Source of the DNA: Aquirufa aurantiipilula
Lineage (GTDB): Bacteria > Bacteroidota > Bacteroidia > Cytophagales > Spirosomataceae
Reading direction: 5' to 3'
Assembly (NCBI RefSeq): GCF_019923745.1
Contig: NZ_JAANOG010000001.1
Span: 248,001 to 312,000 of the forward strand
DNA: 64,000 bases
The number at the start of each line of letters is the position of its first letter. The stretch's first letter is position 1. This document shows positions 1 to 9,600 of the stretch, piece after piece. A program made the position numbers and the translations under genes. Below the pieces are notes generated by a model. It saw only the letters and a program-made list of their open reading frames with translations, had not been told where the DNA came from and did no database searches.

Positions 1-921
1 GATAAGCCATTTGTTTTGTTGATTCCTAAAGGTGCTAGTTTTGAAACAGTTTTAGATACCTTGGACAAACACAAATTGGTCAGAGACCAATTAAGTTTTC
101 GTTTTTTGGCTAAAGTATTATCCTATCCAGAGCGCGTTAAAGCGGGTCGTTATTTAATTTATTCTGAAACAGGAAATTTTGAATTACTCAGAAAATTAAG
201 AAATGGTCGACAAGATGCGATTCGTCTAGTGATTAATACTTTCCGGTTAAAAGAAGATTTAGCGGGTAAATTATCTAAGCAATTACCTTTTGATTCAAGT
301 TTTATCTACAAGCAATTAGATTCTAATGCCTATGTGGGTCAATTCGGATTTAACAAAGAAACCGTTCCTTGCTTGTTTATTCCTAATACTTATGAAATCC
401 TTTGGACTTCTTCCTTTGAATCTTTCATGTCAAAGATGAGCAAAGAGTATACTAAATTTTGGACTAAAGAAAGAAAAGATAAGGCTCAAAAATTAGCTTT
501 AAGTCCTACAGAAGTGGGTATTTTAGCTTCTATTGTGGAAGGCGAAAGTAAAAAATCAGATGAACAATCAAGGATAGCTGGTGTTTATTGGAATAGATTA
601 AAAACGGGTATGCCTTTGCAAGCCGATCCAACCATTGTATTTGCCTGGAAGGATTTCACGATTAAGCGTGTAACAGGTAAATACACAGCCATCAGTTCTC
701 CTTATAACACATATCGGTTAACTGGACTTCCTCCAGGGCCGATCTCGATCCCTTCTCCTCAAGTTATTGATAAGGTGTTAAGTCTGGAAAAGCATAGCTA
801 CTTGTATTTTTGTGCCAAGGAAGATTTTTCTGGTTACCATTCTTTTGCTAGCACATACGAAGAGCATATGCAAAATGCTAAAAGATACCAAAGTGCATTA
901 GATGCCTTAAAAATTAAATAA
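1..921 (+). CDS. mltG: Endolytic murein transglycosylase MltG (5' end outside window)
   Basis: MltG (YceG family) cuts nascent glycan strands in the periplasm and so ends peptidoglycan polymerisation. The reading frame is open from base 1, so the N-terminal membrane anchor lies upstream of the window and the TTG at 16 is not the true start. The YceG-like domain fills what is visible. The motif VEGES carries the presumed catalytic Glu (codon 538-540), followed by a conserved stretch with YWNRL and PLQADPT, and later GLPPGPI. The stop is 1 nt before the next gene, so the two are probably co-transcribed. Identification is firm; only the N-terminus is missing. Confidence 0.93.
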   Translation, partial: DKPFVLLIPKGASFETVLDTLDKHKLVRDQLSFRFLAKVLSYPERVKAGRYLIYSETGNFELLRKLRNGRQDAIRLVINTFRLKEDLAGKLSKQLPFDSSFIYKQLDSNAYVGQFGFNKETVPCLFIPNTYEILWTSSFESFMSKMSKEYTKFWTKERKDKAQKLALSPTEVGILASIVEGESKKSDEQSRIAGVYWNRLKTGMPLQADPTIVFAWKDFTIKRVTGKYTAISSPYNTYRLTGLPPGPISIPSPQVIDKVLSLEKHSYLYFCAKEDFSGYHSFASTYEEHMQNAKRYQSALDALKIK

Positions 922-922
922 G

Positions 923-1327
923 ATGTATAGTCACGCAGTAACTTATCGAGTTTGTTATGCCGATACGGATCAAATGGGATATGTTTACTATGGTAACTAT
1001 GCTCGTCTATTTGAAATTGCAAGAGTAGAGACCTTGCGAAGTTTGGGAGTTAGTTATAAGGATTTAGAGGATCAACAAATTGGTTTACCGGTATATGAGA
1101 ATTATTCCAAATTCTTAGCCCCAGCTTATTACGATGAGCTATTGACTATTGAATGTACTTTATTGTCTTTACCCCAAGTTCGAATTCAATTTTCTTATCG
1201 AATATTGAATTCTAAACAAGAATTGATCCATGAAGGTAAAACCACTCTAGTTTTCATGGATATGAAACGACAAAAAATGGTGAAGGCCCCCTATTATTTA
1301 TTGGAGGTTTTGAAGCCATATTTTTAA
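923..1327 (+). CDS. Acyl-CoA thioesterase, 4-hydroxybenzoyl-CoA thioesterase (YbgC) family
   Basis: A 134-aa single hotdog-fold protein, the usual length for the YbgC/FadM-like family that hydrolyses acyl-CoA thioesters in the cytoplasm. The N-terminal motif YADTDQMGYVYYGNY holds the family's catalytic Asp (about residue 16) and the conserved Tyr-Gly-Asn-Tyr around the start of the hot-dog helix. The gene lies 1 nt after mltG and 1 nt before the YihY gene, which indicates one operon. The exact acyl substrate cannot be read from the sequence. In proteobacteria YbgC sits with tol-pal; there is no such context here. Confidence 0.85.
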   Translation: MYSHAVTYRVCYADTDQMGYVYYGNYARLFEIARVETLRSLGVSYKDLEDQQIGLPVYENYSKFLAPAYYDELLTIECTLLSLPQVRIQFSYRILNSKQELIHEGKTTLVFMDMKRQKMVKAPYYLLEVLKPYF

Positions 1328-1328
1328 T

Positions 1329-2279
1329 ATGAAAAAAAGTATACTCCGTGAACTTAAACTTATTTGGAAAGAACTGGAGGAACACTATGTCCTAGCCAGA
1401 ATTCTAAGTATTCTTTATCAAAAGATATTTCAATTTGATATAGATGTACGCGCTGCAGCTGTTGCATACAATTTCACCTTAGCCTTTTTTCCAGCGATTA
1501 TATTTCTTTTTTCTCTTTTAGCCTACTTACCCATTGATCATTTGGATGTCAAAATGATTGGTTTTTTAAAGGGTTCTATCCCTAAAAGTATGTTAAAAGA
1601 TTTATCTGAATTGGTGGTTGAGTTGGTGAGTAATAAAAGGGGAGGAGTACTATCTTTTGGATTTATTTTGGCACTTTATGCCTCTACTAGCGGTATCATG
1701 GCATTAATAAGGTCATTTAACTTAACCTATAAAACCAATGAAAACCGCGGTTATATCAAAGAAAGGGTGATTGCAGTGGCGTTGAACTTTTTATTAACCT
1801 TTGTGCTCATTACCGCTTTTTTGGTTTTTATCGTGGGGAATTTAATCGTTCATAGTTTAGCCAATCGAGGTTTAATCAATTATGACTTTACCTTTTATTT
1901 TATCAAAATTTTAACCTATTTCGTCATATTCTCCGTATTCTTTTTAACAATTTCCATCATTTATTTTTATGCCCCAGCCATTCATAAACGTTGGAAATTT
2001 TTTAATGCTGGGTCTATTACAGCTTCTATTTTAACGATTTCCATTACTAACGTATTCTCTTATTATTTAGTCAATTTTGCTAGTTACAATAAGGTGTATG
2101 GTTCCATTGGTTCCTTAATTGCTCTGATGGTTTGGTTATACTTTTTCGCACTTATTTTGTTGGTTGGTTTTGAAATAAACGCCAGTATAGATCAAGTTAA
2201 AATTGAGGATAATGAACAAGAGCCAAATGATTTCTTTTTCCCACCTTCTCGACTAAAAAATGGAAGCTCAATTGATTAA
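1329..2279 (+). CDS. YihY/BrkB family inner-membrane protein
   Basis: A 316-aa protein with about six hydrophobic helices (near residues 45-65, 105-125, 150-175, 195-220, 225-250, 255-280), matching the YihY/BrkB (former RNase BN) family. The N-terminal RAAAVAYNFTLAFFPAIIFL stretch and the later YGSIGSLIALMVWLYF stretch are family hallmarks. The molecular function of the family is not settled; the old nuclease name is an error of attribution. The C-terminus is charged and cytoplasmic in appearance. The last 20 nt overlap the next gene, so translation is probably coupled. Confidence 0.85.
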   Translation: MKKSILRELKLIWKELEEHYVLARILSILYQKIFQFDIDVRAAAVAYNFTLAFFPAIIFLFSLLAYLPIDHLDVKMIGFLKGSIPKSMLKDLSELVVELVSNKRGGVLSFGFILALYASTSGIMALIRSFNLTYKTNENRGYIKERVIAVALNFLLTFVLITAFLVFIVGNLIVHSLANRGLINYDFTFYFIKILTYFVIFSVFFLTISIIYFYAPAIHKRWKFFNAGSITASILTISITNVFSYYLVNFASYNKVYGSIGSLIALMVWLYFFALILLVGFEINASIDQVKIEDNEQEPNDFFFPPSRLKNGSSID

Positions 2280-2886
2280 AATTTACGAGAAGAATAATTC
2301 TGCTGCGCTCATTGAACAAGTGGTTCAGGTATTGAATAAGAATGGCGTGATTATTTATCCGACTGATACGATGTATGCGTTGGGTTGTTCCATACAATCT
2401 CCGCAAGCTATTGCTCGTATTTGTGAAATCAAGCAAATAAAGCCCACTAAAAATAGATTTTCTTTCATCTGTGCGGATTTGAGTTCCATTGCGAATTTTG
2501 CCAAGGTAAGTGATTTCGCCTTTAAGACTTTAAAGCGCTATTTACCAGGACCTTACACCTTTGTTTTGCCAGCTAGTTCTAAAGTTCCTGCTGTATTAGT
2601 TCAAGGCAAGAAAACGGTGGGAATTCGTATTCCAAACTATTTACCAATTTTAGAGATTGTAAAAGCTCTAGGTCATCCTTTATTGACAACAACGCTTCCC
2701 CAAGAAGGATTGGATATAGAAGATTATACAGATCCAAGTTTGATATTTGATACGTATAAAAGTAAGGTTGATTTAGTGCTGGATGGTGATTTTGGAGGTT
2801 TATTACCTTCTAGCGTGATTGATTTACAAGACGACGAAACAGAGGTAATTCGAGAAGGTGCTGGAGATTGCTCGGACTTTCTTTAA
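2260..2886 (+). CDS. Sua5/YciO/YrdC family L-threonylcarbamoyladenylate synthase-like protein
   Basis: A 208-aa single YrdC-like domain. Family members make threonylcarbamoyl-AMP from threonine, bicarbonate and ATP for the t6A modification of ANN-decoding tRNAs. Visible motifs are IYPTDTMYALGC (about residues 30-41), KNRFSFIC, and a KRYLPGPYTFVLPA stretch with the conserved PGP. The length fits the short YciO/YrdC type without a Sua5 C-terminal domain, so a YciO-like relative with a different job cannot be excluded. The start lies inside the YihY gene, and the 3' end overlaps the convergent acyltransferase by 4 nt. Confidence 0.82.
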   Translation: MEAQLIKIYEKNNSAALIEQVVQVLNKNGVIIYPTDTMYALGCSIQSPQAIARICEIKQIKPTKNRFSFICADLSSIANFAKVSDFAFKTLKRYLPGPYTFVLPASSKVPAVLVQGKKTVGIRIPNYLPILEIVKALGHPLLTTTLPQEGLDIEDYTDPSLIFDTYKSKVDLVLDGDFGGLLPSSVIDLQDDETEVIREGAGDCSDFL

Positions 2887-3755
2887 TTCCATTTAATCGA
2901 AATCTGCTCTGGTTTTTTATGTTTCCATCTTCGATGAGACCATAAATATTGTTCAGGAAATTTGATGATTGATTTTTCTAATCTTCTGGCAAAGCGCTCA
3001 ATGATTTCTCCATTGGGTAAATTTTCAAAACTTGGTTCAGCCAAAAGTTCATATGTCATGGAATAATATCCTCTTTTTTTGCGAATTAATTCAGCAAAAA
3101 CTACGGGATATTGATATTCTCTTGCAAAGCGTTCCATGCCAGTAAAAAAGGCTGTATCTTGATTCAAAAAGCTAGTCCAATAGGCCGATTCCGGCTTTTG
3201 AGGTGCTTGGTCAGCTGCTAAACAAATGACTCTGGGTATCTTTTTTCGATCTCTGGTTAAAATAACAGATTCACGTTTTTCCATTAAAACGATATTCCCA
3301 AATTTTTGACGAACTTGTTTACTAAACTCGTTGAAAGCAGGATTATTTAATTTTTGATAGACGATATCATTGGTGTTTTTAGTTAAAGCTAAGCGGTGAA
3401 TCGCCCATTCCCAATTGCCTTGATGACCTGCTACTAAAATTACCGGTATTCCTTGGTTCAGGTAGTTTTGGACAATTTCAGGATTATTTAATTCAACGCG
3501 CTTTAGTACTTGACTTTCCGTTAATGAAACACCTTTAAAAAATTCCAATAATTGGTCAGTCAAATAACCATAAAATTGAAAGGCGATTTGATTGATTTCT
3601 TTTACTGATTTTTCAGGGAAGGAGCGACTTAAATTTTCCAGAATAACCTTTTTACGGTAAGAAATTAAACCATAAAATATCCATTTTAACGTATTAGCTA
3701 ATCCGTAAAGGATAAATAGGGGAAATCGACCTAGCAGCTTGAAGAAAAACATCAT
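2883..3755 (-). CDS. LpxL/HtrB-type lipid A acyltransferase
   Basis: A 290-aa member of the LpxL/LpxM/HtrB acyltransferase family, which adds secondary acyl chains to lipid A at the inner membrane. There is one hydrophobic N-terminal segment (about residues 3-30). The HX4E catalytic motif is seen as H111-QGNW-E116, followed by the downstream Asp-Gln-Ala-Pro motif (ADQAPQKPESA) typical of the family. Two Met codons stand together at the start and either could be used. Related proteins acylate other lipids, so the acceptor is inferred; lpxB elsewhere in the window supports lipid A. Confidence 0.82.
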   Translation of the reverse strand: MMFFFKLLGRFPLFILYGLANTLKWIFYGLISYRKKVILENLSRSFPEKSVKEINQIAFQFYGYLTDQLLEFFKGVSLTESQVLKRVELNNPEIVQNYLNQGIPVILVAGHQGNWEWAIHRLALTKNTNDIVYQKLNNPAFNEFSKQVRQKFGNIVLMEKRESVILTRDRKKIPRVICLAADQAPQKPESAYWTSFLNQDTAFFTGMERFAREYQYPVVFAELIRKKRGYYSMTYELLAEPSFENLPNGEIIERFARRLEKSIIKFPEQYLWSHRRWKHKKPEQISIKWN

Positions 3756-3818
3756 TTGAAATCTGAAGTAATTGGCTTTAATCTATTAATTTTACAAATA
3801 TCCGATTAATTTTTGGGA

Positions 3819-4430
3819 ATGCGTATTGAGATCCACTATTTACCCAGTATAGAATATTTTACCCTACTTCTTTCTCAGGAGCAAGTTCAATTCGAAGTCC
3901 ACGAACATTTTCAAAAGCAAACCTATCGAAATAGAGCATTGATTTTAGGTGCTAACGGAGTAGAAACATTAACAGTTCCCATTCAGCATGTGCATTCTGG
4001 AAAAATGTTGATGAAAGATGTTCGCATTGATTATGACCAAAACTGGCTTAGAATTCATCAAGGCGCTATTCAGGCTGCCTATGGAAAAGCGCCATATTTC
4101 GAATATTTTGAGCCATATATATGGTCAATTTTTGCGAAAAAATTAAATTTTTTAGTAGATTTAAATATTGAATACTTGGAATTGTTTGGACGAATTTTAG
4201 GTAAAAAATGGAATTATTCTCTTTCAGAATCGTTTGAAATAGAAGATAAAGATGTATTTTGGAATCATATCCTAGCCAAGCAAGATTGGCGAGAAAGAAA
4301 TGTTTATCAGGAATTGGCTTATCCTCAATGTTTTGGTAATACATTCCAACCAAACTTATCCGTGTTGGATTTGTTAATGAACCAAGGCAGGGATGCAAAT
4401 TTGATTTTAAATCAATTGAACAAAAAATGA
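3819..4430 (+). CDS. WbqC family protein
   Basis: A 203-aa soluble protein of the WbqC-like family. Conserved features seen are the N-terminal LPSIEYF (family: hYLPwieYf), a YRNR...GANGVETLTVPI segment, an IDYDQNW stretch and Tyr-rich YGKAPYFEYF. WbqC members occur near O-antigen and lipid genes but their reaction is not firmly established. ATG at 3819 is preferred to the upstream in-frame TTG at 3813, because the conserved LPS motif starts only a few residues later. Divergent from the acyltransferase at 3755 with about 60 nt between. Confidence 0.78.
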   Translation: MRIEIHYLPSIEYFTLLLSQEQVQFEVHEHFQKQTYRNRALILGANGVETLTVPIQHVHSGKMLMKDVRIDYDQNWLRIHQGAIQAAYGKAPYFEYFEPYIWSIFAKKLNFLVDLNIEYLELFGRILGKKWNYSLSESFEIEDKDVFWNHILAKQDWRERNVYQELAYPQCFGNTFQPNLSVLDLLMNQGRDANLILNQLNKK

Positions 4431-4474
4431 ACAAATAGAACGGTGTTCTTGTTCTCGGCATAAAAATAAATTAT

Positions 4475-7021
4475 ATGGAGGCTAAGTTTTCAAATAAAGT
4501 GAAAGAAGTGATTTCTCTAGCAAGAGAAGAGGCCTTACGTTTAGGACATGATTACATTGGGACTGAGCACCTGATGCTAGGAATGATTCGTGATGGAGAA
4601 GGTCCAGGTATTGATCTATTATTAAAGTCTGGTGTTTCCTTAGATCAGTTAAGGCAAAGTATCGAACATTCAACGGCTTCTACGAGTCGCTCATCTTTTG
4701 ATAAGCAAAATATGTTGAACATACCTTTGACCAAGCAAGCGGAAAAGGTGTTGCGTTTGACCTATCTAGAAGCAAAATATTTCAAAACCAATTTAGTTGG
4801 TACGGATCATTTATTGATGGCCATTTTACGAGATGAGGACAATGTTGCCACGCAAATTTTAGAAAAATACCAGGTTTATTACGATTTAATCAAGGAAATG
4901 GTTGAGTTTCAAAATGGGGCTGGTCAGGAAAATTCTCCTAAGTCAAGTTCAGATACAGACGATAATGATGATGACAGTCGCTTGTATTCCTCTGGTTCAG
5001 GTGGATCTACGGGCTCTGGTTCAGCGTCTTCAGGAACTAAAAGTACAGAGAAAAGTAAGACTCCTGTATTAGATAATTTTGGTCGTGATTTGACAAAAAT
5101 TGCCGAAAATGGCAAATTGGATCCTATTGTAGGTCGTGAAAAAGAAATTGAGCGCGTTGCTCAAATCTTGTCGCGTCGTAAGAAGAATAATCCGATTTTA
5201 ATTGGAGAACCTGGTGTAGGTAAAACGGCAATTGCTGAAGGATTAGCGCTGAGAATCATTCAAAAGAAAGTTTCTCGCGTCTTATTTGGTAAGCGAGTGG
5301 TAACGCTTGATTTAGCTTCTTTGGTGGCAGGTACAAAATACCGTGGTCAGTTCGAAGAGCGAATGAAGGCGGTAATGAATGAATTAGAAAAATCGACGGA
5401 TGTTATTTTATTCATTGATGAATTACATACCATTGTTGGAGCTGGTGGGGCATCGGGTTCCTTGGATGCTTCTAACATGTTTAAACCTGCTTTAGCGAGA
5501 GGGGATATACAAGTTATTGGAGCTACAACCTTAGATGAGTACCGCCAGTATATTGAAAAAGACGGTGCTTTGGCTCGTCGTTTCCAAACGGTAATGGTGG
5601 ATGCTACTACTGTGGATGAAACCATTGAGATTTTACATAATATTAAGGACAAATATGAAGAGCATCATCATGTAATTTATACTCCTGAATCAATTATTTC
5701 TGCTGTAAAACTTTCAGATCGCTATGTTTCAGATCGATTCTTGCCAGATAAAGCAATCGATGTAATGGATGAAGTGGGAGCTCGAGTACACATTTCCAAC
5801 ATTAATGTTCCTGCAGATATTGTTGCTTTGGAATCTCAAATTGAAATTGTCAAGAAAGAGAAAAATCAAGTAGTAAAATCACAGAAATATGAGGAAGCCG
5901 CTCAATTACGTGATCGTGAAAAGAAATTAATTGATCAATTAGAGCAGGCCAAAAATATTTGGGAAGAAGAATCTAAAAAGCAAAAATTCACTGTTACGGA
6001 AGAACATGTAGCAGAGGTAATAGCTCAAATGACAGGTATTCCAGTGAACCGAGTAGCGGCTAAAGAAGGAGAGAAACTGTTATTAATGGAACAAGAAATG
6101 TCCAAGCATGTTATTGGACAAGGAGATGCCATCAAAAAATTAGTTAAAGCCATACAACGTACGCGTGTAGGTTTAAAAGACCCTAAAAAACCTATTGGGT
6201 CTTTTATTTTCCTAGGGCCTACGGGGGTTGGTAAAACTGAAATGGCCAAGGTTTTAGCTTCTTACTTATTTGATAAAGAAGATGCTTTGGTACGTATTGA
6301 TATGAGTGAATACATGGAGAAATTCAGTGTATCTCGCTTGGTTGGAGCGCCTCCAGGATATGTTGGTTATGAAGAAGGAGGTCAATTAACAGAAAAAATT
6401 CGTAGAAAGCCATATTCTGTGGTGTTGTTGGATGAAATTGAAAAAGCACATCCTGATGTGTTCAATTTGTTACTTCAGGTATTGGATGATGGTATTTTAA
6501 CGGATGGTTTAGGCAGAAGAGTTGATTTTAGAAATACAATTATCATCATGACATCCAATATTGGGGCACGTGATTTGAAAGATTTTGGGTCTGGAATTGG
6601 ATTCTCTACTAAATCGAGAATGGATAATATTGAAGAGCATGCAAAATCAACGATTCAAAATGCGTTGAAGAAAGCTTTTGCTCCTGAGTTTATTAATCGT
6701 TTGGACGATATTATTGTATTTAATTCATTAGAACGAGCAGATTTACATCAAATCATCGATTTAATGTTGATTAAATTAAAAACTCGTTTGAGCAATTTAG
6801 GATATACGGTAACTTTGACAGACAAAGCCAAGGATTATATTGCTGATAAGGGATACGATCCACAATATGGAGCTAGACCTTTGAACCGTGCTATTCAAAA
6901 ATACTTGGAAGATCCATTAGCTGAAGAGATTTTAAAAGGACCTTTAGCGGAAAATGAAATTATCGAAGCAGATTTTGAAGAGGGCGCAACAGAAATAGTT
7001 CTAACAAGAAAAACCAATTAA
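4475..7021 (+). CDS. clpC: ATP-dependent Clp protease ATP-binding subunit ClpC
   Basis: An 848-aa Hsp100 unfoldase that feeds proteins to ClpP. Domains in order are: two Clp-N repeats (1-145), a Ser/Gly/Asp-rich linker (about 150-185), AAA domain 1 with Walker A GEPGVGKT and Walker B VILFIDE, a UVR motif in the middle region ([15 protein letters not shown]), AAA domain 2 with GPTGVGKT and [11 protein letters not shown], and the C-terminal ClpB D2-small domain. The UVR motif and the IGF tripeptide (GIGFSTK), which docks ClpP, separate it from the disaggregase ClpB. The linker is unusually Ser/Gly-rich. It stands alone 44 nt after wbqC; an AGAAC-GGT-GTTCT type repeat lies at about 4437-4449. 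Confidence 0.96.
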   Translation: MEAKFSNKVKEVISLAREEALRLGHDYIGTEHLMLGMIRDGEGPGIDLLLKSGVSLDQLRQSIEHSTASTSRSSFDKQNMLNIPLTKQAEKVLRLTYLEAKYFKTNLVGTDHLLMAILRDEDNVATQILEKYQVYYDLIKEMVEFQNGAGQENSPKSSSDTDDNDDDSRLYSSGSGGSTGSGSASSGTKSTEKSKTPVLDNFGRDLTKIAENGKLDPIVGREKEIERVAQILSRRKKNNPILIGEPGVGKTAIAEGLALRIIQKKVSRVLFGKRVVTLDLASLVAGTKYRGQFEERMKAVMNELEKSTDVILFIDELHTIVGAGGASGSLDASNMFKPALARGDIQVIGATTLDEYRQYIEKDGALARRFQTVMVDATTVDETIEILHNIKDKYEEHHHVIYTPESIISAVKLSDRYVSDRFLPDKAIDVMDEVGARVHISNINVPADIVALESQIEIVKKEKNQVVKSQKYEEAAQLRDREKKLIDQLEQAKNIWEEESKKQKFTVTEEHVAEVIAQMTGIPVNRVAAKEGEKLLLMEQEMSKHVIGQGDAIKKLVKAIQRTRVGLKDPKKPIGSFIFLGPTGVGKTEMAKVLASYLFDKEDALVRIDMSEYMEKFSVSRLVGAPPGYVGYEEGGQLTEKIRRKPYSVVLLDEIEKAHPDVFNLLLQVLDDGILTDGLGRRVDFRNTIIIMTSNIGARDLKDFGSGIGFSTKSRMDNIEEHAKSTIQNALKKAFAPEFINRLDDIIVFNSLERADLHQIIDLMLIKLKTRLSNLGYTVTLTDKAKDYIADKGYDPQYGARPLNRAIQKYLEDPLAEEILKGPLAENEIIEADFEEGATEIVLTRKTN

Positions 7022-7039
7022 AAAGATTAAATCATTTGT

Positions 7040-7786
7040 ATGAAATTAGTTGAAAACAAGGTTGTATTAGTAACAGGAGCATCTAGAGGTATTGGTCGTG
7101 CCATTGCTACCTCATTTGCAAAATCGGGTGCTAATGTGGCCTTTACCTATCTGTCTTCCGTAGAAAAAGGTGAAGCACTTGAAAAAGAATTAGCTGCTTT
7201 TGGAATACGTGCTAAAGGATATCGTTCGGATGCGTCACAGTATGTAGAATCAGAGGAGTTAGTGAATTCAGTTTTAGAAGATTTTGGCTCCATTGATGTA
7301 TTAATCAATAACGCAGGTATAACGCGTGATGGTTTGTTGATGCGTATGAGTGAAGAACAATGGGATGAGGTAATTCGGGTCAATCTGAAATCTGTTTTCA
7401 ATTTAACGAAGGCTGTTATTAAGCCCATGATGAAAGCTAAGTCGGGTTCTATCATTAATTTAACTTCTATTGTAGGTATAAAAGGAAATGCTGGTCAAGC
7501 TAATTATTCAGCTTCAAAAGCAGGTATTATTGGTTTTACAAAGTCAGTAGCCTTGGAATTAGGATCAAGAAACATTCGTTGTAATGCCATTGCTCCTGGT
7601 TTTATCGAAACAGAAATGACAGGGGAACTGAATGAAGCAACAGTTGATGAATGGACTAAAGCTATCCCATTGAAAAGGGGTGGTCAGGCAGAGGAAGTAG
7701 CTAATGTTTGCTTATTTCTAGGTTCTGAACTATCATCTTATGTGACAGGTCAAGTATTACAAGTTGATGGGGGTCTTTTAACTTAA
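7040..7786 (+). CDS. fabG: 3-oxoacyl-[acyl-carrier-protein] reductase FabG
   Basis: A 248-aa short-chain dehydrogenase, the usual length for FabG, which reduces beta-ketoacyl-ACP with NADPH in fatty acid elongation. Seen are the Rossmann motif TGASRGIG (12-19), NNAGITRDGLLMRM (90-103), catalytic S143, Y156 and K160 (YSASK), IAPGFIETEMT, and the C-terminal GQVLQVDGG. The match in the TRDGLLMRM region argues for FabG rather than a general SDR. The stop codon shares its last base with the start of the following VWA-like gene. Confidence 0.92.
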   Translation: MKLVENKVVLVTGASRGIGRAIATSFAKSGANVAFTYLSSVEKGEALEKELAAFGIRAKGYRSDASQYVESEELVNSVLEDFGSIDVLINNAGITRDGLLMRMSEEQWDEVIRVNLKSVFNLTKAVIKPMMKAKSGSIINLTSIVGIKGNAGQANYSASKAGIIGFTKSVALELGSRNIRCNAIAPGFIETEMTGELNEATVDEWTKAIPLKRGGQAEEVANVCLFLGSELSSYVTGQVLQVDGGLLT

Positions 7787-9600
7787 TGCATCCTATTCTC
7801 TTGAATTTATGGCTAAGCTCAGTTCCCCTTTGGGTGGGATTGAGCTTATCTTTTTTAACAGGATTAGGGTATTATTGGTTTCAACTCGGAAATCAGAATC
7901 TTCGTATTTTCACCGGATTGCAGGCCTTTTTAAGAGGGCTCTTTTTAGTCGGAATAGTACTTTGTTTTTTCCCATGGAAAATAACAGTTGAAGAATCAAA
8001 AAATCTTCCATCTAAGGTTCTATTGATATTGGATGATTCTCAATCAATGAATCAGCCTCATTTTGCTGATTTTATTCAAGATATTTATCAGGAACTTAAA
8101 AGTAAGCATCAAACTTCGAGTGAGTTTAAATATGTAGGCTTGAATAATCCTATTTCTTCGATTAAAGAAATAATTCCTCGTGGGACTGTTTCTTCTTGGG
8201 CTAAGGTGCAAGAGTTAATTCGAAAAGAAAGTAAGGGTTACCAATTAGCTCAGGTTTATTTTGTATCAGATGCTCAATTGAGTGATTTAGAGAGTCCCAT
8301 TCATCGAGGTCCTAAAATTCATGTAGTTCCATTTGGTAAAGAGAAAGTCCAAGAGGAAATTGGATTGAATTTCCCTACAAAAACATTGATTTCAGTCCCA
8401 GGAGAACAAATTCATGTGCCAATTTCTGTTTGGTCTAACCTTAGTTCAAAACAAAAGTCACCGAATATTCAAGTGTTGTTAGATGGAAGGATAATTCAAA
8501 CGTTGAAAGCCCCTAATGGCATTTGGAAAGCTTTTCAACAAGTTGATTTAGCGTTAAGTGAAAATAAAATAGGGAAGCATAAGGTACAGGTAAGAATAGA
8601 AAATAATGCAAGTGTCGCTCAAGGATTTACTTGGGTTATTCAGGAATTTCAGGCTTCTGTAGAGGCATTTGCCATGGCGCCCAATCCTAATTTAGGTGTT
8701 ATTAATCGGGTTGCAGAAGATGCTAAAATCAAACTGCATTGGAATTTTGGTTCTATGGCGACAGATCTACCTAAATCGGATAATTATTTGTTTTACGGAG
8801 TGCTTCCAAAAGATCTACCCAAGGATAAGTCTGTTTGGTATGTCAATATTCCATCTGAATTAAAGAAAGATTGGCCTCAGTTTGAAGAATTTACGCATAT
8901 TGGAAATTATTTTTCTAGTGTTTGGAAGAAGAATTCAGAGCAAAGAACTAGCTTATTAAGTTCAAATACTTCACTATGGAAGGAACAAATGGCTGAGATG
9001 AAGAATACGGGTTCTTATCAGCTATTGGATTCTAGTTTACACGAATTGTTTAAGATTAGTTTTTTGCGACAAGCAGATGATTTAGTTTCTGTCGAATTAG
9101 CGAATTCGCAGATTTCCTTAGGAGAGGAGCTCGTTTTTGAGGTCAGACAATTGAATCTTGATCTTGTACAAGCAAAAAATGTGCAAATGCAGTGGAATAT
9201 ATCAAGTTCACAATCAGCAAAGCAATTTGTTCGTCCTCTGATTGAGGCACACCAGATTGTGACTTATAAGCCTAATATGGCTGGAAAATATCAATATCAA
9301 GCCAAATTAACGTATCAAGGAAAGGAATTGGAATTTAATGGAGAATTTCTAGTTGACGATAGTAATCCTGAAAAGGAAATTGGTCGAAATAATGCTGCCT
9401 TACAAGTTTTAGCTCATCATGAAAATGTGGATATTTTAGAGGCAAAAGAAATAAAAAATCAAGTTGTTAATACTAATGAGCTAATAAATGAAGTTAGCTT
9501 AAAGGAAATCAATGTATGGGAATGGCCCTATTTTGGGGTTTTGATGTTACTAATTTTGGGATTGGAATGGGTTATTCGAAAGAGTTTAAATCAATTATGA
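7786..9600 (+). CDS. Membrane protein with VWA-like domain
   Basis: A 604-aa protein. Two hydrophobic helices at the N-terminus (about 12-30 and 46-63) are followed by a von Willebrand A-like segment with a MIDAS-like D83-D-S85-Q-S87, a long beta-rich periplasmic part, and a C-terminal helix (about 577-595, FGVLMLLILGLEWVI) ending in a basic tail. The layout resembles Bacteroidota BatA/BatB-like VWA membrane proteins, but I do not recognise a specific family. Start and stop are coupled to neighbours (TAATG with fabG, ATGA with DUF4403), so the last two genes are probably translated together. Function unknown. Confidence 0.7.
   Translation: MHPILLNLWLSSVPLWVGLSLSFLTGLGYYWFQLGNQNLRIFTGLQAFLRGLFLVGIVLCFFPWKITVEESKNLPSKVLLILDDSQSMNQPHFADFIQDIYQELKSKHQTSSEFKYVGLNNPISSIKEIIPRGTVSSWAKVQELIRKESKGYQLAQVYFVSDAQLSDLESPIHRGPKIHVVPFGKEKVQEEIGLNFPTKTLISVPGEQIHVPISVWSNLSSKQKSPNIQVLLDGRIIQTLKAPNGIWKAFQQVDLALSENKIGKHKVQVRIENNASVAQGFTWVIQEFQASVEAFAMAPNPNLGVINRVAEDAKIKLHWNFGSMATDLPKSDNYLFYGVLPKDLPKDKSVWYVNIPSELKKDWPQFEEFTHIGNYFSSVWKKNSEQRTSLLSSNTSLWKEQMAEMKNTGSYQLLDSSLHELFKISFLRQADDLVSVELANSQISLGEELVFEVRQLNLDLVQAKNVQMQWNISSSQSAKQFVRPLIEAHQIVTYKPNMAGKYQYQAKLTYQGKELEFNGEFLVDDSNPEKEIGRNNAALQVLAHHENVDILEAKEIKNQVVNTNELINEVSLKEINVWEWPYFGVLMLLILGLEWVIRKSLNQL

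Noticed and set aside
7809-7991. 60-codon frame within the VWA-like gene
   Set aside because: Another frame of a clear gene, with no initiation context or conserved motif.
9516-9596. N-terminal extension of the DUF4403 ORF
   Set aside because: It overlaps the previous gene, and the signal peptide begins only at the ATG at 9597.
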